DNA of 64,000 nucleotides, from the NCBI GenBank assembly GCA_945882615.1, contig CAMCWK010000004.1:62001-126000 (forward strand). The letters run 5' to 3'. Position 1 is the stretch's first letter; each line of letters opens with the position of its first letter. Below, piece by piece: positions 34,911 to 44,946 of this stretch. Source of the stretch: Rhizobium sp. Q54 (GTDB lineage: Bacteria; Pseudomonadota; Alphaproteobacteria; Micropepsales; Micropepsaceae). The notes below the pieces were generated by a model. It made no database searches and was not told the DNA's origin. It saw only the letters and a program-made list of their open reading frames with translations. Made by a program: the position numbers and the translations under genes.

Positions 34911-36451
34911 TTTCCGGCGGCGCTGTTGGCAGAGTCGTCTGGATGATTGCGGGCCATCGCCAGTAATGCATTCAGCGTATGTTTCAGGTCTGTCCGATGA
35001 TAAGGGCGCTGCGCCGGACGGCGGCCTTCTTGTGCCATGGTTTTCAGGCGCGCCATTACGGCTTCCATGTTTGAAATGACATCCGCTTTGTCCGCCTTGA
35101 AAATCCCGGAAAACTGCATGCGGGCGTCTTCGGTGAGAAAGATGGGGCGATGGCCAAAAAAAGCCGACTCAACGGCAGTACTCGACATCAACGTCAGAAC
35201 GGCATTCACGTTTCGCAGCAGGGCCGGCATCGGCAATGATGTTGCCTCTTCCAGAATAATACTCCGCCGCTTCAATGTGAGCAGCTTCTTGATGCCTGCG
35301 CCGCGGTTGAACGCCGGTACAGGGTGCCTGCGCAGCCACCACCGCCAGTGCGGCGGGGAGGCGCTAATCAGGTCCGCGAGATCATCCCACACCGCGCCAT
35401 AGCCATCCAGGTCCTGCAACGGTACCAGAACGTCGAAATCACCTTCGTTGCGTTTTTTGATACCTGCAACGATGGCGTCGAACTCGCGGGTTTGCGGATT
35501 TGCGTCATCGAGCCAGGTCGAAAATTGCGGATGTCCGCCCCAGACCGCCAGGTGCCAGGGCTTTTCCAGTTGCCCGGCCCAGGCATTGATCGCCTTGGCA
35601 TCCTCCTCGGACCAAGTCCAGAAAATGTCGGGCAGGATTGAATACCCTCCGCTCGGGACCGCCGACCAGAAATTGTAGGCCTCATGGCGACCGTCCTGTG
35701 ATCCGTGCTGGATATCCACCGACAATACGCTCCTGCGCTCGCATGCGAGATTGAAGGCAAACCCGACATCCCAGTAATAGCTGACTGCGAAGCCGATCCT
35801 TGGTTGTGTCTTGGCCAGCACATGGTCAAACAACCGTGCCATTGCAGCAACCTTCACACCCCACCGCTTCAATACGCCAGGATCCAGCACGTTAAGATGG
35901 AAGCCCCTATCCTGCAGGAGTTTGCGAACATCGTCATGGTGCGGCAGTTCGACGTCGCGGGCACGCCGAGTGCGAGCGAGGAGCCGGCCCCAGGAGGCAA
36001 TCCATTGCACGGAGTATGTGTCGCGTTCGCGCGGCAGTCTTTGGGCGCGCGGCTGCATCAGCAGGCTGCTGCCACCATTGGCCGCCAATGCGTCCATGAG
36101 GGGTGCGCAGTAACGGTCCCTCCATAGGCCCCTGATGAAATCTTGTGAGATGCCGTCCCCAAGGAACAGCGCGTCCACCGGACGCAAAAACAGCTTTTCG
36201 TGCCGCCAGTCGCGGCGATTTTCCAGCGGCTGGAGGAGGGGCGATGCGACATCGCGCAAAAGTTGCGAAGATCGGGCCACACGCGATTTTCGGCGGACAC
36301 CCGGGACAGGATCATAGGCCAGTTCCGCGCGTCCCTCGGTCCGAACCAGGGGCCATACCGGCACGCCGTTCACATGCCAGCGAGAAACAGGATAAAGCTT
36401 TTCACATTCCTCGATCGTGGAAAAGAAATCGAGCAATTGGCTGGCACCCAT
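34907..36451 (-). CDS. Putative GT-B-like capsule/LPS glycosyltransferase with HP and SS motifs (candidate nonulosonate transferase)
   Basis: DIQHGSQDG, VWGGHPQF, LRRHPVPAFNR (HP) and VLTLMSSTAVESAFFGHRPIFL (SS) about 45 residues apart; sits next to flippase and legF-like gene. Confidence 0.5.
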   Translation of the reverse strand: MGASQLLDFFSTIEECEKLYPVSRWHVNGVPVWPLVRTEGRAELAYDPVPGVRRKSRVARSSQLLRDVASPLLQPLENRRDWRHEKLFLRPVDALFLGDGISQDFIRGLWRDRYCAPLMDALAANGGSSLLMQPRAQRLPRERDTYSVQWIASWGRLLARTRRARDVELPHHDDVRKLLQDRGFHLNVLDPGVLKRWGVKVAAMARLFDHVLAKTQPRIGFAVSYYWDVGFAFNLACERRSVLSVDIQHGSQDGRHEAYNFWSAVPSGGYSILPDIFWTWSEEDAKAINAWAGQLEKPWHLAVWGGHPQFSTWLDDANPQTREFDAIVAGIKKRNEGDFDVLVPLQDLDGYGAVWDDLADLISASPPHWRWWLRRHPVPAFNRGAGIKKLLTLKRRSIILEEATSLPMPALLRNVNAVLTLMSSTAVESAFFGHRPIFLTEDARMQFSGIFKADKADVISNMEAVMARLKTMAQEGRRPAQRPYHRTDLKHTLNALLAMARNHPDDSANSAAGN

Positions 36452-37791
36452 CAGCTGTTTGTTCCCCCCTGGTTATCCGCGTTGCTCAGGGCTGGGGCGG
36501 TGCGATAGAAAAAAGACACCCAGGGCATGGGCATGCAATAGTTCGCGACCAGGAAAACAGCGATAAATTCGTAAAGCGCGGTGAAGAAATTCGCCATCGC
36601 CACGCCGATCACGCCGAAATAATGGATCAGGAAGAAATTCAGGATCAGGTTCACCGCAAGTGTAACGATGCTGATGTAGGAAGAATACTTGTTGCGCTCC
36701 ACATAGGCGATATAGGGCACAAGAAAACAGTAAAACCCCTGCAAAACGGCCCCGCCTGTCAGCCACCAGATGAATTTCACGCTCTCGTCAAAACGTGGTC
36801 CGAGCAACAGGCTGAACGCCATTGGGGCCATGGCGGCGAAAATCACGCCCGCAAGGGCAATGGCCGCAAAAGCGGCGTACGTGATTTTTACTATCATGAC
36901 GCGATCGAAAGTCTTTTCATTCAGATGCGCGTATAGCCAGGGGATCCATGCTTGCTGCGCGGCACTTCCCAGGATGCTGAAAATTCCGGCGAGGGACAGG
37001 GCAACAGAGAATAAGCCGATCTCGTGGAGATTCGTGATCTGGCTCAGAAAGACGCGGTCGGAAACGCCACGCACCATGTTCGCCAGAATGTGGGGGAGAA
37101 GCGGCAGGGAAAAAAGCATGGCATGCACGGTCAGATCCTTTCTGATCGTTCCGCCCAGCAAACCGCGATGCCAGAGATAGGCAATGCTGGCGGTCGCGGC
37201 GAGCGTCATTCCCAGCATGCTGCCGGCAACGCGCCCCTGCCAGTTCCAGCCCCATCCCATCACAAGAAACACGCTGATCAGCGAAGTGGCCAGCACGTAT
37301 CCGTTGTTGAAAAACGCGTAAGCTTTCGCATTCATCTCTGCGTTCAAATAAGAGAGCGTGACATTGAAGAGAAATGTCGCGATGGCCACCGCAGGTATGG
37401 TCAGGATCCATATCCGGGATGTTGGCAGCAGGTAGTTGGCTATGCGCGGATAAGCCAGGACATAGGCCAGTATTACGACCAGCGAAGTGACAACCAGTAT
37501 GGGAAAAATACTGGCAATATAGTCGCGCATTTGCGTGTGATGCTGCGTGGGGTTTTGGCTCTTGTGGAAATAGCGACGGTTGATTGCCGCATGCGTGGCA
37601 AGGCCTATGACCGGCACGGTGAAACTGAGCAGAACCTGCCACATGGCGGAAACGCCATAATCTGAAGGCGAAAGAAAGCGCGTCAGAATAGGCGTCATCA
37701 GTATGGGCAGGGCGCTGTTGAGCCAGAAGCTCGCCACATATATGGACCCAGTCTTCCACAAACGGCCCAGGCTCGGCAGGGACTTGGTCAT
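36451..37791 (-). CDS. Wzx-like polysaccharide flippase
   Basis: About 12 hydrophobic helices; ILMTPILTRFLSPSDYGVSAMWQVLLSF N-terminus typical of the MOP superfamily. Confidence 0.85.
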   Translation of the reverse strand: MTKSLPSLGRLWKTGSIYVASFWLNSALPILMTPILTRFLSPSDYGVSAMWQVLLSFTVPVIGLATHAAINRRYFHKSQNPTQHHTQMRDYIASIFPILVVTSLVVILAYVLAYPRIANYLLPTSRIWILTIPAVAIATFLFNVTLSYLNAEMNAKAYAFFNNGYVLATSLISVFLVMGWGWNWQGRVAGSMLGMTLAATASIAYLWHRGLLGGTIRKDLTVHAMLFSLPLLPHILANMVRGVSDRVFLSQITNLHEIGLFSVALSLAGIFSILGSAAQQAWIPWLYAHLNEKTFDRVMIVKITYAAFAAIALAGVIFAAMAPMAFSLLLGPRFDESVKFIWWLTGGAVLQGFYCFLVPYIAYVERNKYSSYISIVTLAVNLILNFFLIHYFGVIGVAMANFFTALYEFIAVFLVANYCMPMPWVSFFYRTAPALSNADNQGGTNS

Positions 37792-37921
37792 GGCAAATGG
37801 CTGGTCCTGAATGGTCTGATTTGCGCAGTAGGAACTAAAGGGGCGGGGTGTTCAAGCGGGCCGGGTGAAGCGGTCATTCAAGCGCTCAGCCGGGTCCATT
37901 ATTGGGGAGACACTGACTGGC

Positions 37922-38575
37922 TCATTGTTTCAGGATTGCTTCGGCGAGAAGAAAATCAAGCTCGGTGTCAATGTCGACAGATCGTTCTGCCGGCATGACG
38001 TACCCGACTGCGCCTGGGCCGTAAAATTCGCGCTGGCTCCTGAGCCAATTCAGCTCCGCAACATAGACAGCCCCGTTGGGCTGATAGGCGTCCGGCAATT
38101 CCTGGCGCTGCTTCGTGATATCCGCCGGAAGCAGCAGACGGCCCGACGAATCCATTTCGATCGTCCATCGCGCCTTCGGAGCCAGGACAAGGCTGATACA
38201 GGCCGGCGCGCCTGTTTGGTGACACAACTCTATCGCACCATCAATATCGGCTGCGATACGGAGCGGTGAGGTGGCCTGGAGCAGGACAATATAGCGATAC
38301 TGCTCCGCCACATTGTCCACAGCGTGGATAATTGTGTCGATGATTGGGGCCGTATCGCTCGCCATGGGGGAAGGGCGAAGAAATGGCACGTCGCCCCCAT
38401 GGCTGCGCGCAACGTCAGCTATCTCGGCATCATCGGTTGAGACGATGGTGCGGTCCAGCACCCCGGACTGGCTCGCCGCCTCAATACTCCAGGCTATCAG
38501 GGGCTTTCCAGCCAGTTCACGCACGTTTTTGCGCGGCACCCCCTTGGAGCCACCCCGCCCGACGATGATTGCCAT
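37922..38575 (-). CDS. legF: CMP-nonulosonate (NeuA/LegF-like) cytidylyltransferase
   Basis: AIIVGRGGSKGVPRKNVRELAGKPLIAWSIEAA, VSTDDAEIADVARSHGGDVPFLRP, LLQATSPLRIAADIDGAI. Confidence 0.85.
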   Translation of the reverse strand: MAIIVGRGGSKGVPRKNVRELAGKPLIAWSIEAASQSGVLDRTIVSTDDAEIADVARSHGGDVPFLRPSPMASDTAPIIDTIIHAVDNVAEQYRYIVLLQATSPLRIAADIDGAIELCHQTGAPACISLVLAPKARWTIEMDSSGRLLLPADITKQRQELPDAYQPNGAVYVAELNWLRSQREFYGPGAVGYVMPAERSVDIDTELDFLLAEAILKQ

Positions 38576-38657
38576 CACGCGGCTGTCACCGATCACTGGC
38601 TTGCCTCGTTCGGCAATTCACATCAACACTGCGAGGGCGGATGGCCGGTGCCACAGA

Positions 38658-39362
38658 TCACTTCTTGTTTACAACAAGGAATTTCTGCGGCTGCTGAATG
38701 CACAGGCCGTTCACGATACGCCGCGCTCCCGATACTGTTTTCTCCGTCCAGCTGCGCACCCGATCTTCCGGACGCTCCTCCAGATCAACAGAAATCTCAA
38801 AGTCGTGAAACTTGTAATCCGCGACCCCGTAACGCTCAAGGAATTTTCCCACCGATGTCATTGAGGGAATGTGCCAGCCATTCTCCAGTTCAGCCCCCAT
38901 CGGCTCGGTGGACCGCTTATACTTGATGAATACATCCAGGTCGTAGTGATTGAACATGTTGTGTACGACAAGACGCCCCTTGGGCTTTAGCCAGTTCAGG
39001 CAATTTTCCAGTACCTTTTCATAGTCATCAAAGATGCCAAGTGTGCCCAGCATGGTGATTATGTCGAGCGACTCATTTTTTAGACTTATGGGATCCGACG
39101 CATCGCATTTTTGAATTGATAGATGCTTGAAGCGCGCCCGCCCTTCTTCGATCAGGATGTCACTGTATTCGTAGCCGCGAACTTCGAAATTTTCGAACCG
39201 TCCCGACAGATAATTGGGGAATTCGCCAATCGCACAGCCAATATCGCCGAGGACCAATTTGCGGTCCTTGAGGTCCGACAGATAGTCGCCGACTCTCTTG
39301 AATGAGTCTTTGACCGGAACGTCGGTCTCCTGGGCATAGAAATCGCAGTGTGTTGTTTTCAA
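38658..39362 (-). CDS. SAM-dependent methyltransferase
   Basis: VLGDIGCAIGEFPNYLSGRFENFEVRGYEYSD; NCLNWLKPKGRLVVHNMF. Confidence 0.7.
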   Translation of the reverse strand: MKTTHCDFYAQETDVPVKDSFKRVGDYLSDLKDRKLVLGDIGCAIGEFPNYLSGRFENFEVRGYEYSDILIEEGRARFKHLSIQKCDASDPISLKNESLDIITMLGTLGIFDDYEKVLENCLNWLKPKGRLVVHNMFNHYDLDVFIKYKRSTEPMGAELENGWHIPSMTSVGKFLERYGVADYKFHDFEISVDLEERPEDRVRSWTEKTVSGARRIVNGLCIQQPQKFLVVNKK

Positions 39363-39603
39363 CGTCTAACCTCTTGATGGCCTTGGCGATATATAAAGCA
39401 CTTTTGCTGCCTAGATACCGCTCGGGATCCCCACTGTAAAGTGACGCGAACCTGATCCTTTGTCGATCTAAAGTCGGGGTCGCGCACGCGCTCATCTGGC
39501 CCTGCTTGGGGGCTCTGAATTCTCGCTCTCTGTTGATTCCATCAGGTTATGAGTGCTACTTCGCGATATTTGCAACACAATGAATGCTTGGCAGGAAGCT
39601 TGA

Positions 39604-40527
39604 ATGGTCGCGTCCGGCATCATGTTTCATCATTTCTACGGCGACCACCATCCCAAGGGGCAGGGTGCGATTTCGGCCCGGAACCTGGAGGACCTGATTG
39701 TCAGTCTGGGTAGAAATAATGTGCTGCCGGCGCGGGAATGGTTGACGCGCGCGCTCGCGGGAAAGCTTGGTGATAACGACCTCTGCCTTACCTTCGACGA
39801 TGCACTCAAGTGCCAGTATGACATTGCAGTTCCTGTCATGCGCTCCCTTGGCTTAACAGGATTTTGGTTCGTGTATTCGAGCGTGTTTCAGGGGGATATC
39901 GGGGCGCTGGAAGTATATCGTCATTTTCGGACCATCCAATTTGCCAGCATTGACCAGTTCTATGACGCTTTCTTCAAAACGGGTCTCGCGCTTTATCCAG
40001 TAGAGTACGAAGCGGCGCTGGCGAGTTTCAACCCCAATACCTATCTCAGTGCTTTCCCTTTCTATACTGATCGCGACCGCCTGTTTCGTTATCTGCGCGA
40101 CGATGGATTTGGCTGGCCGCGGTATAGTGCGGTCATGCAGTCGATGATGGAAAAGTGCGGATACGATGCTCGTTCGGCAAGCGTGTCCCTATGGATGAAC
40201 GATCAGGATATCGGCAGACTTCACGACGAAGGTCATATTGTCGGCCTGCATTCCTTCACGCATCCGACCCGCCTTTGCGAGTTGAGCGTCCAGGCGCAGC
40301 AGGAGGAGTACCAGAAGAATTTTGATCACCTGCATACGGTATTGGGCGTCCCACCGTGTGTGATGGCTCACCCCTCCAATTCCTATTCGAGCGAGACCAT
40401 TTCAATTCTGCGGGGCATGGGCATTCAGCTCGGGTTTCGGTCAAATATGGAACCTGTAGCAAACAGGTCCTTATACGAATTTCCCCGCCAGGATCATGCC
40501 AACCTGATGAGGGTGTTGCGTCCGTAA
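39604..40527 (+). CDS. Polysaccharide deacetylase (NodB-like) family protein
   Basis: LCLTFDDALKCQYDIAVPVM and GLHSFTHPTRL (HxxxH). Confidence 0.72.
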   Translation: MVASGIMFHHFYGDHHPKGQGAISARNLEDLIVSLGRNNVLPAREWLTRALAGKLGDNDLCLTFDDALKCQYDIAVPVMRSLGLTGFWFVYSSVFQGDIGALEVYRHFRTIQFASIDQFYDAFFKTGLALYPVEYEAALASFNPNTYLSAFPFYTDRDRLFRYLRDDGFGWPRYSAVMQSMMEKCGYDARSASVSLWMNDQDIGRLHDEGHIVGLHSFTHPTRLCELSVQAQQEEYQKNFDHLHTVLGVPPCVMAHPSNSYSSETISILRGMGIQLGFRSNMEPVANRSLYEFPRQDHANLMRVLRP

Positions 40528-40534
40528 CCCAAAA

Positions 40535-41695
40535 TCAGACGTCAACTCTGACGCTGCTGGGCAACGAGATCAGCCTGTCCGCGAGCCATAAGGCATTTTC
40601 GAGCGGAGCTGAGTAACAATTCAAGAACGCGGGCAGTTGGGGCATAAGAACCCAAGCAGGTCGAGCCAGAATGCCCTGCGCATGGCTATAGGCCAGAACT
40701 GCATCCCGTTCCTCGCGGGAATCTGCCTGGATACAATTCAGCCAATAGTTGGAAGTCGTTCCGGCCCGCTCGCTCATGAACGGGATGCCTGCCATCCTGC
40801 AATACGCCGCATAACGTGACGCGGTCGCTCGTTTGTTCTCCAGAAAGGCGGGAAGTTGTTCCAGCTGGGCGCAGGCCAGCGCGGCGTTCAGGTTAGGCAA
40901 GCGGTAATTATAGCCGACCTCGTCATGGTGAAAATCCCAGGCGTGCGGTGTCTTGGCGGTGGTCGTGAGATGCTTGGCCCGGGCGGCAAGCTGGGGATCG
41001 TCGGTCACAATGCACCCGCCGCCGCCACTGGTTACGGTCTTGTTGCCATTGAAGCTGAAAGTGCCCAGAGCACCGAACGTGCCGGTGTGTTTTGCACCGA
41101 TGTATGACCCAAGGGATTCGGCTGCATCCTCGACGAGCGTGATGCCCCATTCGGCGCAGATACCGCTGATCGCATCCATCCGGCCTGGCAGACCAAAAGT
41201 GTGCATGGGAACGACGGCCCGGATCCGCCGACCGGTCTGACGGTTGAAGCAGCCTGTTTCCCGGCGCTCGGCATTCTCGACCAGAAACAGGCGCAGGGCT
41301 TGTGGCGACAGCGACAGCGTATCGCGCTCCACATCGACGAATACGGGATGCGCCCGCTGATAGGCGATGGCGTTGCAGGTCGCCACAAAGGAAAGCGGCT
41401 GGGTAATCACTTCGTCCCCGTCGCGGACGTCGGACAGGATCAGGGCCATGTGAAGTGCTGCGGTACCGTTGACGGTGGCAATGGCGGCCTGTGCGCCCGT
41501 GATCTCGCGCATCATGCCTTCAAAGCGGGTAACATAGGCGCCGACGGATGAAACGAAAGTGGAATCGATGCAATCTGCCAGGTAGCGTTTCTCGTTGCCC
41601 AGGAAACGCGGTTCATGCAGCGGGACGGCGCCCGAGCCGTAAAGCTCGCGGACGAGACTGATCAGGCCGCGATACTTTTCCGCGATCTCAGACAT
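40535..41695 (-). CDS. legC: LegC-like PLP aminotransferase (4-amino-4,6-dideoxy-GlcNAc)
   Basis: VRELYGSGAVPLHEPRFLGNEKRYLADCIDSTFVSSVG, TVNGTAALHMALILSDVRDGDEVITQPLSFVATCNAI, FSFNGNKTVTSGGGG. Confidence 0.87.
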   Translation of the reverse strand: MSEIAEKYRGLISLVRELYGSGAVPLHEPRFLGNEKRYLADCIDSTFVSSVGAYVTRFEGMMREITGAQAAIATVNGTAALHMALILSDVRDGDEVITQPLSFVATCNAIAYQRAHPVFVDVERDTLSLSPQALRLFLVENAERRETGCFNRQTGRRIRAVVPMHTFGLPGRMDAISGICAEWGITLVEDAAESLGSYIGAKHTGTFGALGTFSFNGNKTVTSGGGGCIVTDDPQLAARAKHLTTTAKTPHAWDFHHDEVGYNYRLPNLNAALACAQLEQLPAFLENKRATASRYAAYCRMAGIPFMSERAGTTSNYWLNCIQADSREERDAVLAYSHAQGILARPAWVLMPQLPAFLNCYSAPLENALWLADRLISLPSSVRVDV

Positions 41696-42686
41696 TGTAG
41701 ATTTCGTGCTTGTATTTCGCGAGATTGGCCGGCTGCTGGAACCAATTCACGGTTTCGCGCAGCCCGTCCTCCAGGGAATATTCGGGCCTGTAACCGGTCA
41801 GCCCATGAATCAGCGTGTTGTCGCACCAAAGCCGCTGTACTTCGGATTTCTCCGGGCGGAGGCGTTGCGGGTCGCTTTCGATCTCGACATCGCTGCCCAT
41901 CAGGCGGCGAATCAGTGCGAGCGTATCGCCGATCGAGATTTCGAAATTCGAACCAATATTCACAGCCTTGCCGATGGCGTCATCACAGTCCGACAGCTGC
42001 ATGAAGCCGCGGCAGGTATCCTTCACGAAGCTGAAGTCGCGCGTCGGGCTGAGATCGCCCAGCATGATCTTCTTCTTGTCGGCGGCGATCTGGGAAATGA
42101 TCGTGGGGATCACGGCCCGGGCACTCTGGCGAGGGCCATAGGTATTGAACGGTCGAACAATGGTCACCGGCAGGTTGAAGGCATTGTAGAAGCTCATCGC
42201 CATGGCGTCGGCGCCGATCTTGCTGGCGCTGTACGGGGATTGCGGCTGCAACGGATGGGCTTCGTTTATCGGCACATACTGGGCCGTGCCATAAACTTCC
42301 GACGTGGAGGTGTGCAGCACACGCCCAACGCCATTGTCGCGCGCCGCCTGGCAGATGTTGAGGGTTCCGCGCACATTGACGTCCACATAGCTGTCGGGCG
42401 CGGCATAGGAATAGGGAATGGCGATCAAGGCAGCGAGGTGAAATACCACATCCTGGTCTTTGGTAATCTGTCTGCAGAAATGCGGGTCGCGTACGTCGCC
42501 GTTCACCACCCGGACCTGTTTCAGGCAATCGATGTCTTCCAGCCAGCCCCAATGGTTGAACGAATTGTACTGCGCCAGCGCTGTCACCTGATCGCCGCGT
42601 GCAACCAGTGCTTCCACCAGATGCGAGCCGATAAAGCCGTCTGCACCCGTCACCAGCAAGCGCTTGCGCGTTTTCGTCATTTTCAA
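41688..42686 (-). CDS. legB: LegB-like NDP-GlcNAc 4,6-dehydratase
   Basis: VTGADGFIGSHLVEALVARGDQVTALAQYNSFNHWGWLEDI; YxxxK SPYSASK. Confidence 0.88.
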   Translation of the reverse strand: MKMTKTRKRLLVTGADGFIGSHLVEALVARGDQVTALAQYNSFNHWGWLEDIDCLKQVRVVNGDVRDPHFCRQITKDQDVVFHLAALIAIPYSYAAPDSYVDVNVRGTLNICQAARDNGVGRVLHTSTSEVYGTAQYVPINEAHPLQPQSPYSASKIGADAMAMSFYNAFNLPVTIVRPFNTYGPRQSARAVIPTIISQIAADKKKIMLGDLSPTRDFSFVKDTCRGFMQLSDCDDAIGKAVNIGSNFEISIGDTLALIRRLMGSDVEIESDPQRLRPEKSEVQRLWCDNTLIHGLTGYRPEYSLEDGLRETVNWFQQPANLAKYKHEIYNV

Positions 42687-43759
42687 TGCGCTTTTCTCGC
42701 GGTTGCGTTGTCTTCGCGGCGCGCGATCTCCAGGTCTTTGGGATGGCCCACATCAAGCCAGGGTTCGTGCATGTGAAACACGATGGTCTTGCGTGCGCGT
42801 TCGCGCAGGCGGTTGAACAGGGTTGGCATGTCGCAATGTTCATTTGCGCCGACGGCGTCAAACGCCGCGGGGCCAAGGACATAGATGCCGGCGTTTATCT
42901 GGCTGCGCCAGATCGGCTTTTCGTCAAAGCCGATGATGTTTGCGCCATCCGTCTGCACCACGCCGAACGGGTTCTGCCATTCGTGGGTGCGCACTGCCAT
43001 GGTCGCATCGGCGCCGTTATCGTTGTGGAAATCGATGAGTTCGGAATAGCGCAGGTCTGTGACCAGATCGCCATTGGTGACGATGACAGGTTCGGAAGGA
43101 ATGGGGCGCAGCAGGCCAAGGGCGCCGGCTGTCCCCAGTGGCTCGGACTCGCGGATATAGGAAATGTCGACCTGCCACCCCCTGCCGTCCTTGAAATAAT
43201 CTTCCACCTGGTGGCCGAGATAATTGATCGCAAAGACAAAGCGCGAAAATCCTTCGCGCCTGGCGCGGTCAACGATATGTTCCAGCATCGGCTTGCCGCG
43301 CACCGGCAGCATGGGCTTGGGGCAATGTTCGGTATGGGGCCGTAGCCGGGTGCCTTTCCCGCCGGCCAGCACCACAACCAGGTTGTTGCGTGCGGGAATG
43401 GAAAGAAGTGCGTCCCACAGATGCAGCCCGACGATATTGCGACTTTCGTCCACGATTGGAAGCTGGTGTATCCTGTGAACGCTCATGAGGCCCAGCACAT
43501 CGTCGCGGCCCATTCGCGGTGATACCGTCAGCGGCTCGCGATGCAGAATGGCTTCGAGGGGGCTTGCAAGGGCCAAGCCGCGCAAAAGGCCGCGGCGGAT
43601 ATCACCATCTGTCAAAGTCCCGGCCAGCTTGCCGTCCGGCCCTACGACCATCACGATCTGCAGACCACTTGCGTCAAGGCTGCCGATGGCTTGCTGAATG
43701 CTGGAGTCCAGTGCAAGCAGCGTGGTCTTCCAGTCATCCTGCGGGGCCGGTTTGTTCAT
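42683..43759 (-). CDS. ptmE: CBS-domain nucleotidyltransferase (PtmE-like)
   Basis: N-terminal CBS pair (GTLTDGDIRRGLLRG, VHRIHQLPIVDESRNIVGL), then VVLAGGKGTRLRPHTEHCPKPMLPVRGKPMLEHI. Confidence 0.85.
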   Translation of the reverse strand: MNKPAPQDDWKTTLLALDSSIQQAIGSLDASGLQIVMVVGPDGKLAGTLTDGDIRRGLLRGLALASPLEAILHREPLTVSPRMGRDDVLGLMSVHRIHQLPIVDESRNIVGLHLWDALLSIPARNNLVVVLAGGKGTRLRPHTEHCPKPMLPVRGKPMLEHIVDRARREGFSRFVFAINYLGHQVEDYFKDGRGWQVDISYIRESEPLGTAGALGLLRPIPSEPVIVTNGDLVTDLRYSELIDFHNDNGADATMAVRTHEWQNPFGVVQTDGANIIGFDEKPIWRSQINAGIYVLGPAAFDAVGANEHCDMPTLFNRLRERARKTIVFHMHEPWLDVGHPKDLEIARREDNATARKAH

Positions 43760-44946
43760 CGAGGGCGGTTATCCGGAAAAATGCTCGCGGGCAGGTCGTA
43801 AAAGGATTTTTTCAGCAGATTTTCAAGGGGCTGGGTCCGCAAGACGCTGATAATCCTGGCGGTGGCGCCCCCCTTTCCGTAAGGGTTTTCGATACCATGC
43901 GCCAGAGCCTGGCGGAACTGTGGTGAATAAAGCCGGCTCAGTGCCAAAGCAATCTCCCCGCGCTCCGGGGCACAATCCAAGACGCTTTGCGCCTTCAACC
44001 GTCCGCGCTGGCGGTCCCCGATATTGATGGTGGCGATGCGCAGACTGGGTGCCTCCATGAGGCCGCTGGAGGAATTTCCCACCACACCATCGACCTGCGC
44101 CATGCAGGACAGGTACCGCTTGGCGCCCAGTGACGCGTAAGCGCGGGCATTGGCATGTGACGCCACGAAATCCTCTATTTGCCAGGCAATGCCCTGCGAG
44201 CCGGTGTCGGCGTTCGGCATGGTGAAAACCAGCTGCGTATCGTGCAATTCGTCCAGCGCAGCCAGCAGTTCCTTCATCTGATCGGCGGGATCGCCTTGGT
44301 CGAGCGTCGCAGGGTGGAAGGTTACAAGCAGACTCTTGCGGCCCAGGGAAAAGCCCAGTTCGGCCTCGATCGCCCCGCGATCCAGCAGCGGGGTCTGACT
44401 GATCAGGTCAACGCCCAGTCCACCCACCAGGAATGTCCGGTCCGGATGTTCTCCCAGCTGGATGACGCGCCGGCGGTATGCCTCGGCGGCCACGAAATGC
44501 AGCGAAGACATCTTGGTCACGGCGTGCCGGATGGCTTCATCGAATGCGCCTTCGGTGGTTTCACCGCCATGGATATGGGCGATCGGAATACCCAGGATCA
44601 GCGCCGCCGAAGCCGCCGCCAGGATTTCAAAGCGGTCGCCCAGCACCACCACGATGTCCGGACACAGGTCTTCGAGCGCACCGGTGATCCCAATCATGCC
44701 ATGGCCGACCGACCTGGCAACTCCCGCCGCGCTGTTGTCGGCAAGCGGGATCTCGACCTTCCGGTCGATCTGAAAGCCGTCCTGTTCGATCTCCCGATAT
44801 GTCATGCCGAACTGGGGTGACAGATGCGCGCCGGTCACGAGAATTTGAAGCTGCAGGGTGGTATCATCCTGAATGGCCTGCATCAGCAGACGCAGCAGGC
44901 CATACTCCGCCCGGGTTCCTGTGATGACGCAAATCTTGCGGGTCAT
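43756..44946 (-). CDS. legG: LegG/NeuC-like hydrolysing sugar 2-epimerase
   Basis: KICVITGTRAEYGLLRLLMQAI, VVLGDRFEILAAASAALILGIPIAHIHGGETTEGAFDEAIRHAVTKMSSLHF. Confidence 0.9.
   Translation of the reverse strand: MTRKICVITGTRAEYGLLRLLMQAIQDDTTLQLQILVTGAHLSPQFGMTYREIEQDGFQIDRKVEIPLADNSAAGVARSVGHGMIGITGALEDLCPDIVVVLGDRFEILAAASAALILGIPIAHIHGGETTEGAFDEAIRHAVTKMSSLHFVAAEAYRRRVIQLGEHPDRTFLVGGLGVDLISQTPLLDRGAIEAELGFSLGRKSLLVTFHPATLDQGDPADQMKELLAALDELHDTQLVFTMPNADTGSQGIAWQIEDFVASHANARAYASLGAKRYLSCMAQVDGVVGNSSSGLMEAPSLRIATINIGDRQRGRLKAQSVLDCAPERGEIALALSRLYSPQFRQALAHGIENPYGKGGATARIISVLRTQPLENLLKKSFYDLPASIFPDNRPR

Noticed and set aside
41706-42776. 356-aa ORF antisense to the legB-like gene
   Set aside because: No domain; legB-like gene clearly codes on the minus strand.
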